Origin: Planctomycetota bacterium
GTDB lineage: Bacteria; Planctomycetota; PUPC01; JACPCR01
Direction of reading: 5' to 3'
DNA: 7,617 nt
NCBI GenBank assembly: GCA_030740295.1
Contig: JASLXP010001035.1
Coordinates: 1 to 7,617, forward strand
Part shown: positions 1 to 6,409 of the stretch, piece by piece
Layout of the letters: each line of letters starts with the position of its first letter
How positions within the stretch are numbered: the first letter of the stretch is position 1
Position numbers and translations under genes: made by a program
The notes under the pieces: generated by a model
Seen by the model: the letters and a program-made list of their open reading frames with translations, nothing else
Told to the model about the DNA's origin: nothing
Database searches by the model: none

Positions 1-520
1 ATGCGAAGGCAAAGAGGAACGCTCCACACACGGCAAGGCGTTCCGGGACGACCCGCGACGGGAAATAGATCCACTGAAAAAGTATCGCAGCACCGACCAG
101 CAGCATGAAGAGTGCGCTGACCACTGTGGCGGTCGGAATGAATGACTTTTCGAATCGGAGCAGGCGGCCCCGTGCGGTGTAGGCATCCGGAGTTTGAGAG
201 GCTTCGAACAGGGAGCCCGACCCATCTGCACGATCCTTCAGAATCTCCATCTCCCGATCTTCAGCCTCCGCTATTCTGTTAAGGCGCAACCGCAGATAAC
301 AGACAAGCCAGACCGCGATCCCGGGCAGCAGGTGGCAGAGCTCACCGAAGATGGACGCCGATCCGCTTATCCGAAACTCGTCCTTGTATCCCGAATAGAT
401 GTAAACGCCGAAGGCAAAAGAGCTCAGCAGCACCTGAATGATCAGACCGCCCATCGCAATGGCATCCGGATGATGGCCGGGGCCCGACGGCCGTGGTGAT
501 GTGGGTTGTCTGGAATCCAT
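1..520 (-). CDS. Membrane protein of unknown function, 3' end beyond the window
   Basis: The frame starts at the ATG whose first base is 520 and stays open to base 1, giving 173 residues; the C-terminus is outside the window. I do not recognise the family. The N-terminus (about 1-22) is Pro/Ser/Gly/His rich and looks disordered. Hydrophobic segments lie near residues 23-43, 58-76 and 128-152, and a fourth begins near 162. A charged, probably helical cytoplasmic stretch (about 78-125, with a run of Glu, Asp and Arg around 83-98) separates the second and third. The start is well fixed because an in-frame stop lies 7 codons upstream. It begins 5 bases after the stop of the ABC-2 permease with no clear Shine-Dalgarno sequence, so it is probably co-transcribed and translationally coupled with that permease. 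A role as partner or accessory subunit of the permease is inference from position only. Confidence 0.75.
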   Translation of the reverse strand, partial: MDSRQPTSPRPSGPGHHPDAIAMGGLIIQVLLSSFAFGVYIYSGYKDEFRISGSASIFGELCHLLPGIAVWLVCYLRLRLNRIAEAEDREMEILKDRADGSGSLFEASQTPDAYTARGRLLRFEKSFIPTATVVSALFMLLVGAAILFQWIYFPSRVVPERLAVCGAFLFAFA

Positions 521-525
521 GAGAC

Positions 526-1497
526 TTACCGAGCCACTTCACGATCCTGAAAAAGGTAAAGCGCACCACAGAGGATGGCGGCCTGATACGTCGCAGCATA
601 AAACGATGCCCGGATAATGTAATTGAAAGGGATTACCCGTTCCGATGAAAGCGCATCCGCCAGGAAGAAATACTGAATGTTGAAAAATGCTCTCAGCGGA
701 AACGTGAAGAGGAAGGGCGCTTCCGAATACTTGCGCAGCAGCTCCTCCACGACAAGACCGAACACAAAAAACGCGGCACAGATGCCGAAGGTGAAGAGTG
801 GATTCAGCCTCGTCGATACTGCCACCGCAACGGTGGCAATCACCGAAACCGCCAGCATGACCAGAATACCGGCCAGCATGACCGACCAGTTATAGTGTAG
901 GAACCGCTCTTTCAGCGCCTCCGAAACAGGAGGCAGAAAACCGACGACCCCAAACGCAAGGGAGAAGACCACCAGGGCGAGGCAGATCGCTGTGGAAGGG
1001 AACGGGCGGTCGAAAAAGTAGTTCGCCAGAATCGCCCCAAACATGGCCAGACCAGTGCTGAGGAGCATTCCCACAATGGGCCCGAAATCGAGCTTCGTCG
1101 AGGCCGTGGCCGGCACACCGATCCGAACGGTCATAGTAAGAACCAACACCATCAGGTAACCGGCGATCACGATACTGACGATGATGCCGGCATACTTACC
1201 AAGTACGAACTCAAATCGATCCACCGGCTTGGAGACAACCGTCAGCACAGTCTTTTTTCTTATCTCTTCAGAAATAACCGTGCTTGCCGCGACCACTGAC
1301 AGCAGCATGCCCGTCACCATGATGGTCGCCAACCCCATATCCGTCACCAGCTTGATATGGTTCACCAGGGTGAACATGGTGAACGCGGGACTGAACGCGA
1401 TCATTGCCAACGCCCCCATCAGCACCACCAGAAAGACCGGCTGCCGGATGGTCTCGAAAAGCGTATTCCGGGCAATCGCGTAGATGCGGGAAATCAT
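526..1497 (-). CDS. ABC-2 type transporter permease (NosY-like)
   Basis: A 323-residue polytopic inner-membrane protein of the ABC-2/NosY permease group, whose members move varied substrates together with a separate ATPase. About eight hydrophobic segments are visible, near residues 20-40, 56-74, 103-124, 139-160, 168-189, 204-227, 233-251 and 295-316. The most telling feature is the cytoplasmic stretch at residues 75-102 (ISEEIRKKTVLTVVSKPVDR and the following FEFVLGKY), which matches the family pattern of an acidic and basic loop before 'skPv.R.e.vlGK'. The start is ATG with no Shine-Dalgarno sequence; it overlaps the stop of a possible 57-residue leader ORF by ATGA. A strong promoter lies about 190 bases upstream. 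No ATP-binding subunit is present nearby, so either it lies to the left of the window or the permease uses an ATPase encoded elsewhere. The substrate cannot be told from the sequence. Confidence 0.88.
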   Translation of the reverse strand: MISRIYAIARNTLFETIRQPVFLVVLMGALAMIAFSPAFTMFTLVNHIKLVTDMGLATIMVTGMLLSVVAASTVISEEIRKKTVLTVVSKPVDRFEFVLGKYAGIIVSIVIAGYLMVLVLTMTVRIGVPATASTKLDFGPIVGMLLSTGLAMFGAILANYFFDRPFPSTAICLALVVFSLAFGVVGFLPPVSEALKERFLHYNWSVMLAGILVMLAVSVIATVAVAVSTRLNPLFTFGICAAFFVFGLVVEELLRKYSEAPFLFTFPLRAFFNIQYFFLADALSSERVIPFNYIIRASFYAATYQAAILCGALYLFQDREVAR

Positions 1498-1667
1498 AAA
1501 AGCTGGTATCGCTCTGTTCGTCGTCGCCCGCTGCAGCGGGACCGAAGCCGGCCTGATGGGATGTCACTTGCAGAGGCGAGGAGGGAGTCCAGACTCGTAA
1601 TCGAGATAATGCCTGGAATGGACGTTTCAGCCGGTCTAGTGCCAGAAAACAGCTTCTCAAGCCTCAT
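1494..1667 (-). CDS. Possible 57-residue leader peptide ORF
   Basis: An ATG at 1667 opens a frame of 57 codons ending in TGA at 1496-1494, which overlaps the permease ATG by four bases (ATGA). It begins only about 12 bases after the start site predicted from the near-consensus promoter at 1685-1713, so translation would be almost leaderless; there is no Shine-Dalgarno sequence. The peptide begins MRLEKLFSGTRP, has a mildly hydrophobic middle (about 18-31) and a very basic C-terminal third (Arg-rich, residues 40-53) with one Cys at 45. It resembles no family I know. Translation through it would explain how ribosomes reach the permease start, which has no Shine-Dalgarno sequence either. The alternative, equally likely on sequence alone, is a chance open frame in a non-coding leader. 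Confidence 0.3.
   Translation of the reverse strand: MRLEKLFSGTRPAETSIPGIISITSLDSLLASASDIPSGRLRSRCSGRRRTERYQLL
1527..1540 (-). promoter_or_regulatory. Perfect GC-rich palindrome in the permease leader
   Basis: The 14 bases CCCGCTGCAGCGGG read the same on both strands. In the leader RNA they can fold into a 5-bp all-G/C stem with a UGCA tetraloop, ending about 30 bases before the permease start codon. It is not followed by a run of U, so it is not a standard terminator. It could be an operator, an RNA hairpin affecting coupling to the permease start, or chance. Confidence 0.3.
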
Positions 1668-1684
1668 TACGTTAAGGGCTGCGC

Positions 1685-1713
1685 GTTATAGCGCAAGTGC
1701 CGACAGGTGTCAA
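1685..1713 (-). promoter_or_regulatory. Sigma-70 type promoter for the ABC-2 permease operon
   Basis: On the minus strand TTGACA (1713-1708) is followed after exactly 17 bases by TATAAC (1690-1685), a perfect -35 box and a 5 of 6 match to the -10 box. Transcription would start near 1679-1680 and run left into the 57-codon frame and the permease, giving a leader of about 180 bases. The -35 box overlaps a short inverted repeat (GACA GG TGTC, 1702-1711), and the -10 box is flanked by GCGC on both sides; either could be a repressor site, which is inference. Confidence 0.65.
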
Positions 1714-1810
1714 AGTTTGGCCAGGGATGAGAGTGTTACGGAAGAGTTGGGAGGTCGTTAGAGTCTTTCTCTGTTACTTCTGCGCGTGGTGCGGGGATCT
1801 TCTGAAAGCG

Positions 1811-1954
1811 GACGAAGAGGACCGCGGATGAAGAGGGCCACGGATGAAGAGGGCCGCGGATGAAGAGGGCCACGGATGAAGAGGGCCACGGATGAAGAGG
1901 GCCACGGATGAAGAGGGCCACGGATGAAGAGGGCCACGGATGAAGAGGACCGAG
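1811..1954. repeat. Tandem array of nine 16-base units
   Basis: Nine contiguous units of GATGAAGAGGGCCACG start at 1811, 1827, 1843, 1859, 1875, 1891, 1907, 1923 and 1939. Six are identical (1827, 1859, 1875, 1891, 1907, 1923). The unit at 1843 has GCCGCG at its end, the first (1811) reads GACGAAGAGGACCGCG, and the last (1939) ends GACCGAG, so variants cluster at the ends, as expected if the middle expanded by slippage or unequal exchange. There are no spacers, so it is not CRISPR. Each unit contains the self-complementary GGCC. The function is unknown. Confidence 0.95.
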
Positions 1955-2000
1955 AATGTTTTGGTTCTGATATCCGCGGCCCTCTTCATCGGTGGCCCTC
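1833..2000. repeat. Long inverted repeat formed with the 16-base array
   Basis: Bases 1972-2000 are the reverse complement of 1833-1861 at 28 of 29 positions, a nearly perfect inverted repeat with a 110-base loop that contains most of the array. Other array units pair almost as well with 1972-1990 (for example 1907-1925, 18 of 19), so several alternative hairpins are possible. A transcript crossing this region from either side could fold strongly. It may mark one arm of a dispersed, inactive repeat element; no transposase gene or target duplication is visible. Confidence 0.85.
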
Positions 2001-2089
2001 TGTGGTTGCAGCCGAAAGGCTTCTCCCCTTCGTTGCGTTTCCCCGCCGCGAGTAAACAATGACGCGCTCAATAAGCATCGCACCAACTT

Positions 2090-4189
2090 ATGCAATACCT
2101 TCACCCCGGTTTTCTTTGGGGACTGCTCTTCGCGGCAACGCCCATTATCATCTACATCCTGCTCCGCAGGCGAAAGCAGGAGATCCCCTGGGGGGCGAGC
2201 TATCTGCTGCGGCTCACTCTGGCCAGCCGGCGGAAATCTTCGCTGTGGAAGCAATACCTCGTGCTTGCCATGCGATGCGCCATCCTCGCGCTCGTCGCCT
2301 TGCTGATTGCCGAGCCGTTCAAAGGAGCGAATGAAGAATCAACGGTACCGGCACTGCCATCTGATCCGGTGCATCGCCTGATCCTCGTGGATCACTCGGC
2401 AAGCATGTCTGTTACGGATAAACAGGGCTCACGAAAAGGGAGAATGCGGCTCGTGCTGGATGCCCTGCTCGGATCTCAAAGACATGCAGACCGAACCACT
2501 CTCATTCCACTAATCTCTCCAGAAGATCCTGTCGTGTCAGCCGAAGGCCGGCAAAGGCCGGATGCCATTGAAAGTATTGTTCGCCGATTCGATCCGCGAG
2601 AAGGAACGCTCCAGCTTCGGCGGAGTCTGTCCAGGACCATTGCCTTACTCACCCGGACACCAGATGCCATCTCTGAAGTCTACCTGCTGTCCGATTTTCC
2701 CGGCGAGCTCAGCGCTGAGCTGCCGAAAATTGGATGGTTCGCCGATGCCGCGAAAGGAATGAACATCCGCATGGCCGCAGTCAACATGGCCGTCGGAGAA
2801 TCTCCCCCCAACATCGGACTGCTCAGCATCACTCTCGGCAGCGACCTCGTTGTCCGCCACATCCCCGTCACACTGTACGCGACCGTGGCAAACTACTCAT
2901 CGGAAGAGGCGACAGCTCGGATCGAAATCAACGGCGAAGGGCTGATAGCCGCAACCAGACTCGTTGAGCTGCTACCGGACGAAGAGAAGAGAATCAGCCT
3001 GGATGTCACCTTTACGAGCGGAGGTGTTCAATCACTCACCGCGTCTGTTTCTCCCAGTCGATTGCCCAGTTCATCGAGCGCATCGCTCAGTATCGAAGTG
3101 AAGGACTCACTCACCATCGGTCTACTCGTCGACGCTCCTGACCCGACCAAGGCAGATGCCCTCGATGAGGCCGAGTTCCTGCGACGGGCAACCAGTGCCG
3201 GCGCATCTCCTCTCAAAATCGAAGAGATCGAACTGGTGCAGCTCACCCAGGACATCCCTGACAATTTGGACGTCATCCTGCTCGCGGGCCCGAGGGTCAT
3301 CACTCCTGCTGTGCAAAAGCCCCTCACCCGATTCGTACGGCAGGGAGGAGGACTCGTCATCTTCATGTCGCCGATGGCTGACGTTACCTTTTACAATCCG
3401 AATCTCTCGAATCTGCTGCCGGCAAAACTCCTGGCGTTTGCCCGTGATTCAGTCAGCCCTGAAAATTTCTGGAGCGCAAAGGCGCGCGTTGACGATCAAC
3501 TCACCCTTCTGACGGAATTCACCGACACTCATAACGGCGAGGTCGAGGCAGCACGTTTCTACAACTACCGCCGGTCCGGACCCAAAGAGGGCGCGCAAGT
3601 GCTCTTCGAATTCGAGGATGGTCAGCCATTGCTGATCCACGAGGCCACCGGCCGCGGGCACACGTACCTGTTCACCAGTTCGCTGGGAATTTCATGGTCT
3701 TCCATGCCCGTACGGCGTTCCTACATTCCGTTCATGCATCGGTTGCTCAACATGGCGGCCCGGGGAAGAGGTTTCGTCAGAAACCTGACGGCTGGTGAGA
3801 CTTTTGTCAGCAGATGGCCGGACTCCGGCGCCGTCAAAATGACGTCACCAGATCAGAGAACATCGGACCTGGAAACAGTGGACGCCAATTCCGTCGCATT
3901 CGTCGTTGCCACCGGGATGCAGCAACGGGGCCTCTACACCATTCACAAGGATGACGCCAGGGAGACCTTCACCATCACCGGCAACCCACCTGAAGCAGAC
4001 CTCCGCAGCCTCAAGCAAGACGATCTGAAGAAGCTCAGCGAACTCATTGGCAGCCCAATCTATCCCGACTGGTCATCCGCAGTGCAGGCCCTCGGCCCCA
4101 GCCGCGATTCAGATCGCCTCTGGCCGTGGCTGCTGCTGGCGGTATTGGCTGTCTATGCAGTGGAGGCTTGGTTTGTGCGACAGCTGTAG
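2090..4189 (+). CDS. BatA-like membrane protein with VWA and amidotransferase-like domains
   Basis: A 699-residue membrane-anchored protein. Residues 1-77 form a BatA-type N-terminal domain: a segment at about 7-25 followed by RRRK, the PWGASYLLR region typical of the family, and a second segment at about 57-75. A von Willebrand A domain follows (about 95-235) with the metal-site motif DHSAS at 101-105 and an LLSDF strand at 199-203. Residues 240-340 look like a beta-sandwich. Residues about 340-540 resemble a class I glutamine-amidotransferase fold (VILLAGP at 395-401, RQGGGLVIFMSP at 417-428), probably without catalytic function. A single membrane segment (about 679-695) ends the protein, so the large middle part is probably periplasmic. 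An in-frame TAA six codons upstream fixes the ATG start; there is no Shine-Dalgarno sequence. Relatives often sit beside MoxR ATPase and DUF58 genes, which are absent here. The exact role is unknown; envelope or stress functions are proposed for Bat proteins. Confidence 0.85.
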   Translation: MQYLHPGFLWGLLFAATPIIIYILLRRRKQEIPWGASYLLRLTLASRRKSSLWKQYLVLAMRCAILALVALLIAEPFKGANEESTVPALPSDPVHRLILVDHSASMSVTDKQGSRKGRMRLVLDALLGSQRHADRTTLIPLISPEDPVVSAEGRQRPDAIESIVRRFDPREGTLQLRRSLSRTIALLTRTPDAISEVYLLSDFPGELSAELPKIGWFADAAKGMNIRMAAVNMAVGESPPNIGLLSITLGSDLVVRHIPVTLYATVANYSSEEATARIEINGEGLIAATRLVELLPDEEKRISLDVTFTSGGVQSLTASVSPSRLPSSSSASLSIEVKDSLTIGLLVDAPDPTKADALDEAEFLRRATSAGASPLKIEEIELVQLTQDIPDNLDVILLAGPRVITPAVQKPLTRFVRQGGGLVIFMSPMADVTFYNPNLSNLLPAKLLAFARDSVSPENFWSAKARVDDQLTLLTEFTDTHNGEVEAARFYNYRRSGPKEGAQVLFEFEDGQPLLIHEATGRGHTYLFTSSLGISWSSMPVRRSYIPFMHRLLNMAARGRGFVRNLTAGETFVSRWPDSGAVKMTSPDQRTSDLETVDANSVAFVVATGMQQRGLYTIHKDDARETFTITGNPPEADLRSLKQDDLKKLSELIGSPIYPDWSSAVQALGPSRDSDRLWPWLLLAVLAVYAVEAWFVRQL

Positions 4190-4196
4190 GTAATGG

Positions 4197-4271
4197 GCAA
4201 TGAGTAAGGTCCGGCTTGGAGGGTCCATGACGCTCAGACTTACTCACTGCGCATCACGAATTACTCATTGC
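4197..4271. repeat. Three short repeats at the convergent gene junction
   Basis: GCAATGAGTAA (4197-4207) is repeated exactly in inverted orientation at 4261-4271, and a close inverted copy lies at 4239-4250 (11 of 12 pairing with 4197-4208). The second and third copies form an imperfect direct repeat about 21 bases apart. A transcript from either side can form a stem of 11-12 pairs between the stop codons of the two convergent genes, so it may act as a weak bidirectional terminator. Neither strand has a T run after the stem, so a standard intrinsic terminator is not supported. Confidence 0.6.
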
Positions 4272-5559
4272 GTATGACTTCCTCAAACATCGCCAGCGTC
4301 TTCTCCACATCTTTCTCCGTATGCGCGGCTGAGACGTACCAGATGCCACGGCCGATCAGACGGACGCCTCGCTCTCGCATGGCGCTGACGACCTGGCCGT
4401 ACCGTGCGGCGTCGTAGCTGTCGCAATCGCGAAAACTCGTGACTTCTTTTTTGGGTGTAAAGCCCACATGGAACATCGGGCCGAGGCCCTGCACGAGCAG
4501 CGGCTTATTCTGCTTGCGTGCGATCCGGCGGATACCGCTCATTAATGCCTTGCCGTTCCTGCGGATGCGACGATGCACCTCCTGCCGGTTTTCTGCCATG
4601 AGCCGGATGGTCGCCAGGGAAGCCGCGATACCGATGTTGTAGCTGTTGAATGTGCCCGCGTGCATTACCTCACCGTTGGCGATCAGATCCATGAATTTTC
4701 TCGTTCCGCTGATCGCACTGATCGGGAAACCCGCGGCCATGGCCTTGCCGAATGTCGCTATGTCAGGCGTCACCCCGTAATGGGCCTGGGCCCCGCCGAG
4801 CGCGCACCGGAATCCGGTGATGATTTCATCGAAGATGAGCGGAATGTCCTTCTTGTCGCAAAGATTGCGCACGCCCTCCAGGTAGCCGGGTTTGGGCGGG
4901 ATGCAGCCGCAGTTGCACATCACCGGCTCCATGATGATGCCGGCCACTTCCTTTTCCCGTTCCTTAACGGTGCGTTTCAGCGCGGCCAGATTATTCCACG
5001 GCAGAACGATCGCTTCTTCGAGAACGCTCTCCGTCTGGCCTTTTGTCATGCCCACCACGATCGGTGATTTAAGCGGGCCGCGCACTTCCTTTGGTGGGGC
5101 CACGCTGATGAGTGTGCTGTCGAACCAGCCGTGGTATTGGCCTTCGAATTTGATGTATTTCTTTCGGCCGGTGTAAGCGCGGGCCACTCGGATGGCCGTC
5201 TGCGTGGCTTCACTTCCGGTCAGGCTGAATCGAGTGAGGTCGGCGCACGGCACGTGTTTCTGAATAAGCTCTGCAAGCTCAATCTCCGGCACATGCTGCC
5301 CGGCGAAGAGCTGTCCTCGTTTCATTTCTTCCGTCACAGCCTTCAGTACGGGAGCGGGTGAATGCCCCAGAATCATCGGGCCCTGCGAAAGAGCAAAATC
5401 AGTGTACTTATTACCGTCTGCATCCCAGATGTTTGCGCCGTTGGCCTTTTCAAAGAATTGCGGAATGGGTTTATCCAACGCACGAAAATGGCTGCTGACG
5501 CCGCCGGCGAGGGATTTCTGAGCGCGTTCGAATAGCTTTTGAGATTCGTTGAGTTTCAT
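4261..5559 (-). CDS. Class III aminotransferase, glutamate-1-semialdehyde aminomutase-like
   Basis: A 432-residue PLP enzyme of the class III aminotransferase family, complete and of normal length. Visible landmarks: phosphate-binding TGSEAT at 114-119, the ring-stacking region QYHGW at 141-145, FDEIITGFR at 243-251 with D244 expected to contact the pyridine nitrogen, and FGKAMAAGFP at 270-279 with K272 as the expected Schiff-base lysine. Overall similarity is to glutamate-1-semialdehyde 2,1-aminomutase (HemL), but several blocks differ from canonical HemL: FGKAMAAGFPISAISG instead of the usual GGGLPVGAYGG-like segment, QYHGW instead of YHGH, and AGTFNSYN instead of AGTLSGNP. It is therefore probably a HemL-related transaminase with another amino substrate, and I give no symbol. 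A CNCGC cysteine cluster at 215-219 is unusual. It lies 73 bases after fetB on the same strand; no Shine-Dalgarno sequence precedes the ATG. Its final codons lie in the junction repeat. Confidence 0.88.
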   Translation of the reverse strand: MKLNESQKLFERAQKSLAGGVSSHFRALDKPIPQFFEKANGANIWDADGNKYTDFALSQGPMILGHSPAPVLKAVTEEMKRGQLFAGQHVPEIELAELIQKHVPCADLTRFSLTGSEATQTAIRVARAYTGRKKYIKFEGQYHGWFDSTLISVAPPKEVRGPLKSPIVVGMTKGQTESVLEEAIVLPWNNLAALKRTVKEREKEVAGIIMEPVMCNCGCIPPKPGYLEGVRNLCDKKDIPLIFDEIITGFRCALGGAQAHYGVTPDIATFGKAMAAGFPISAISGTRKFMDLIANGEVMHAGTFNSYNIGIAASLATIRLMAENRQEVHRRIRRNGKALMSGIRRIARKQNKPLLVQGLGPMFHVGFTPKKEVTSFRDCDSYDAARYGQVVSAMRERGVRLIGRGIWYVSAAHTEKDVEKTLAMFEEVIRNE

Positions 5560-5632
5560 AGGTTTGGGATGGAGAGAGTGAAGAATCTGCCCAAGGCTTC
5601 TATGTTTTGAAAAGCGATTGCGCCAGTCGCAC

Positions 5633-6409
5633 TCACTTCAAAATCAGTTGGTGCGCCCTCGTAAAACAGGAACGCCGCACCCAAAGCACCACGATAATCG
5701 TCCCTACGGCGGTGGACGCGACCAGCATCAGCATCACGATGATCTGATACTTCACCGCGGTCTGCGGATCTGAGCCAGCGAGCAGTTGCCCTGTCATCAT
5801 GCCGGGCAATGCAACCAGGCCGACCGTCATCAGCGCGTTGATGGATGGTGTCATCCCCGCATTCATGGCCGCCCTCAGGACGTCAGCCGTCGCTTCCTGG
5901 CAGGTCCCCCCGAGGCAGAGCGCCAGCTCTACCTGCGGGCGCTGCTTGCGCAGGTCTGAGAACATCCGCTCCAGGGCCAGCGAAATCGCGTTCATCGAGT
6001 TGCCCATGATCATGCCGGAAAGCGGAATGAAGTACTGCGGTTCCCACCAGGTATCCACCTGCACTATCACAGCGGTCACGACGATGCTGACAATCAAGTG
6101 GCTTACGAGCATGGAGAAAAAGGTCCGCACGAAAACGGGCACTTCCTTTTGACGGACTCGCAACCAGATGGTGTGCGCAGCCCAGAAGACCATCCAGGTA
6201 AAGAGGAGCAGAACCAGCCAGACCTGTCGAATCTCGAAGATGTAACTCAGCACGTATCCGACCAGCAGCAACTGTGCGAATGTACGCACTGTGCCGACGG
6301 CCAGTGACTTCTCGAGTTGCAGCCGGTAGACAAACGAACCGGCACCCGCCACCAGTACGAAACCGAGGCAATAGACAAGCTGGATGGCTTCGATGGGCTG
6401 TACGTTCAT
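5633..6409 (-). CDS. fetB: FetB-type iron export ABC permease (UPF0014)
   Basis: A 258-residue inner-membrane permease of the FetB/YbbM family. In E. coli, FetA and FetB together export iron and help survival of oxidative stress; plant STAR2 is a relative linked to aluminium tolerance. Family signatures are clear: VRTFAQLLLVGYVL near 41-54, the block IPLSGMIMGNSMNAIS at 128-143, GMTPSINALMTVGLVALPGM at 185-204 followed by MTGQLLAGSDPQTAVKYQI, and a hydrophobic C-terminal segment (about 222-243). About seven membrane segments are visible, near residues 9-27, 40-59, 63-81, 96-118, 125-145, 190-212 and 222-243. The ATG overlaps the fetA stop by ATGA, and GGAGG lies 7 bases upstream, one of the few good ribosome-binding sites here. 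The overlap implies coupled translation and equal subunit supply. Exported metal is inferred from the family. Confidence 0.9.
   Translation of the reverse strand: MNVQPIEAIQLVYCLGFVLVAGAGSFVYRLQLEKSLAVGTVRTFAQLLLVGYVLSYIFEIRQVWLVLLLFTWMVFWAAHTIWLRVRQKEVPVFVRTFFSMLVSHLIVSIVVTAVIVQVDTWWEPQYFIPLSGMIMGNSMNAISLALERMFSDLRKQRPQVELALCLGGTCQEATADVLRAAMNAGMTPSINALMTVGLVALPGMMTGQLLAGSDPQTAVKYQIIVMLMLVASTAVGTIIVVLWVRRSCFTRAHQLILK

Larger units (their letters stand above)
1668..2089. other. Gene-poor region between divergent operons
   Basis: About 420 bases without a credible protein gene separate the leftward permease operon from the rightward BatA-like gene. From left to right it holds the permease promoter (1685-1713), a plain stretch (1714-1810), the 16-base tandem array (1811-1954), the inverted copy of its unit (1972-2000), and about 90 bases before the BatA-like start. 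I find no convincing promoter boxes in those last 90 bases. Open frames across the array read period-16 repeats and are not genes. Confidence 0.6.

Noticed and set aside
1268..1660. 130-codon leftward open frame starting at a TTG upstream of the permease
   Set aside because: It overlaps the first part of the permease in another frame; the permease frame has the membrane segments and family motif, this one does not.
1811..1954. CRISPR array
   Set aside because: Units are directly contiguous with no spacers and no cas genes nearby.
1811..1954. Iterons of a replication origin
   Set aside because: No replication initiator gene, DnaA boxes or AT-rich unwinding segment are visible, and the flanking genes are ordinary chromosomal ones.
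1736..2254. Long leftward open frame with a repeated Pro/His/Trp/Ser pattern (172 codons), and a related shorter one at 1774-1989
   Set aside because: The protein repeat is simply three 16-base units read as 16 codons; the frame exists because the array has a period not divisible by three and no stops. It overlaps the start of the well-supported BatA-like gene.
4190..4260. Standard rho-independent terminator between the convergent genes
   Set aside because: Stems of 11-12 bp exist but have long loops and no following T run on either strand.
4573..5067. 164-codon rightward open frame inside the aminotransferase
   Set aside because: It is antisense to a gene with intact PLP motifs and shows no recognisable family features.
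5883..6371. 162-codon leftward open frame overlapping fetB in another frame
   Set aside because: The fetB frame carries the conserved UPF0014 blocks and a good ribosome-binding site; this frame is Arg/Gly-rich shadow sequence.
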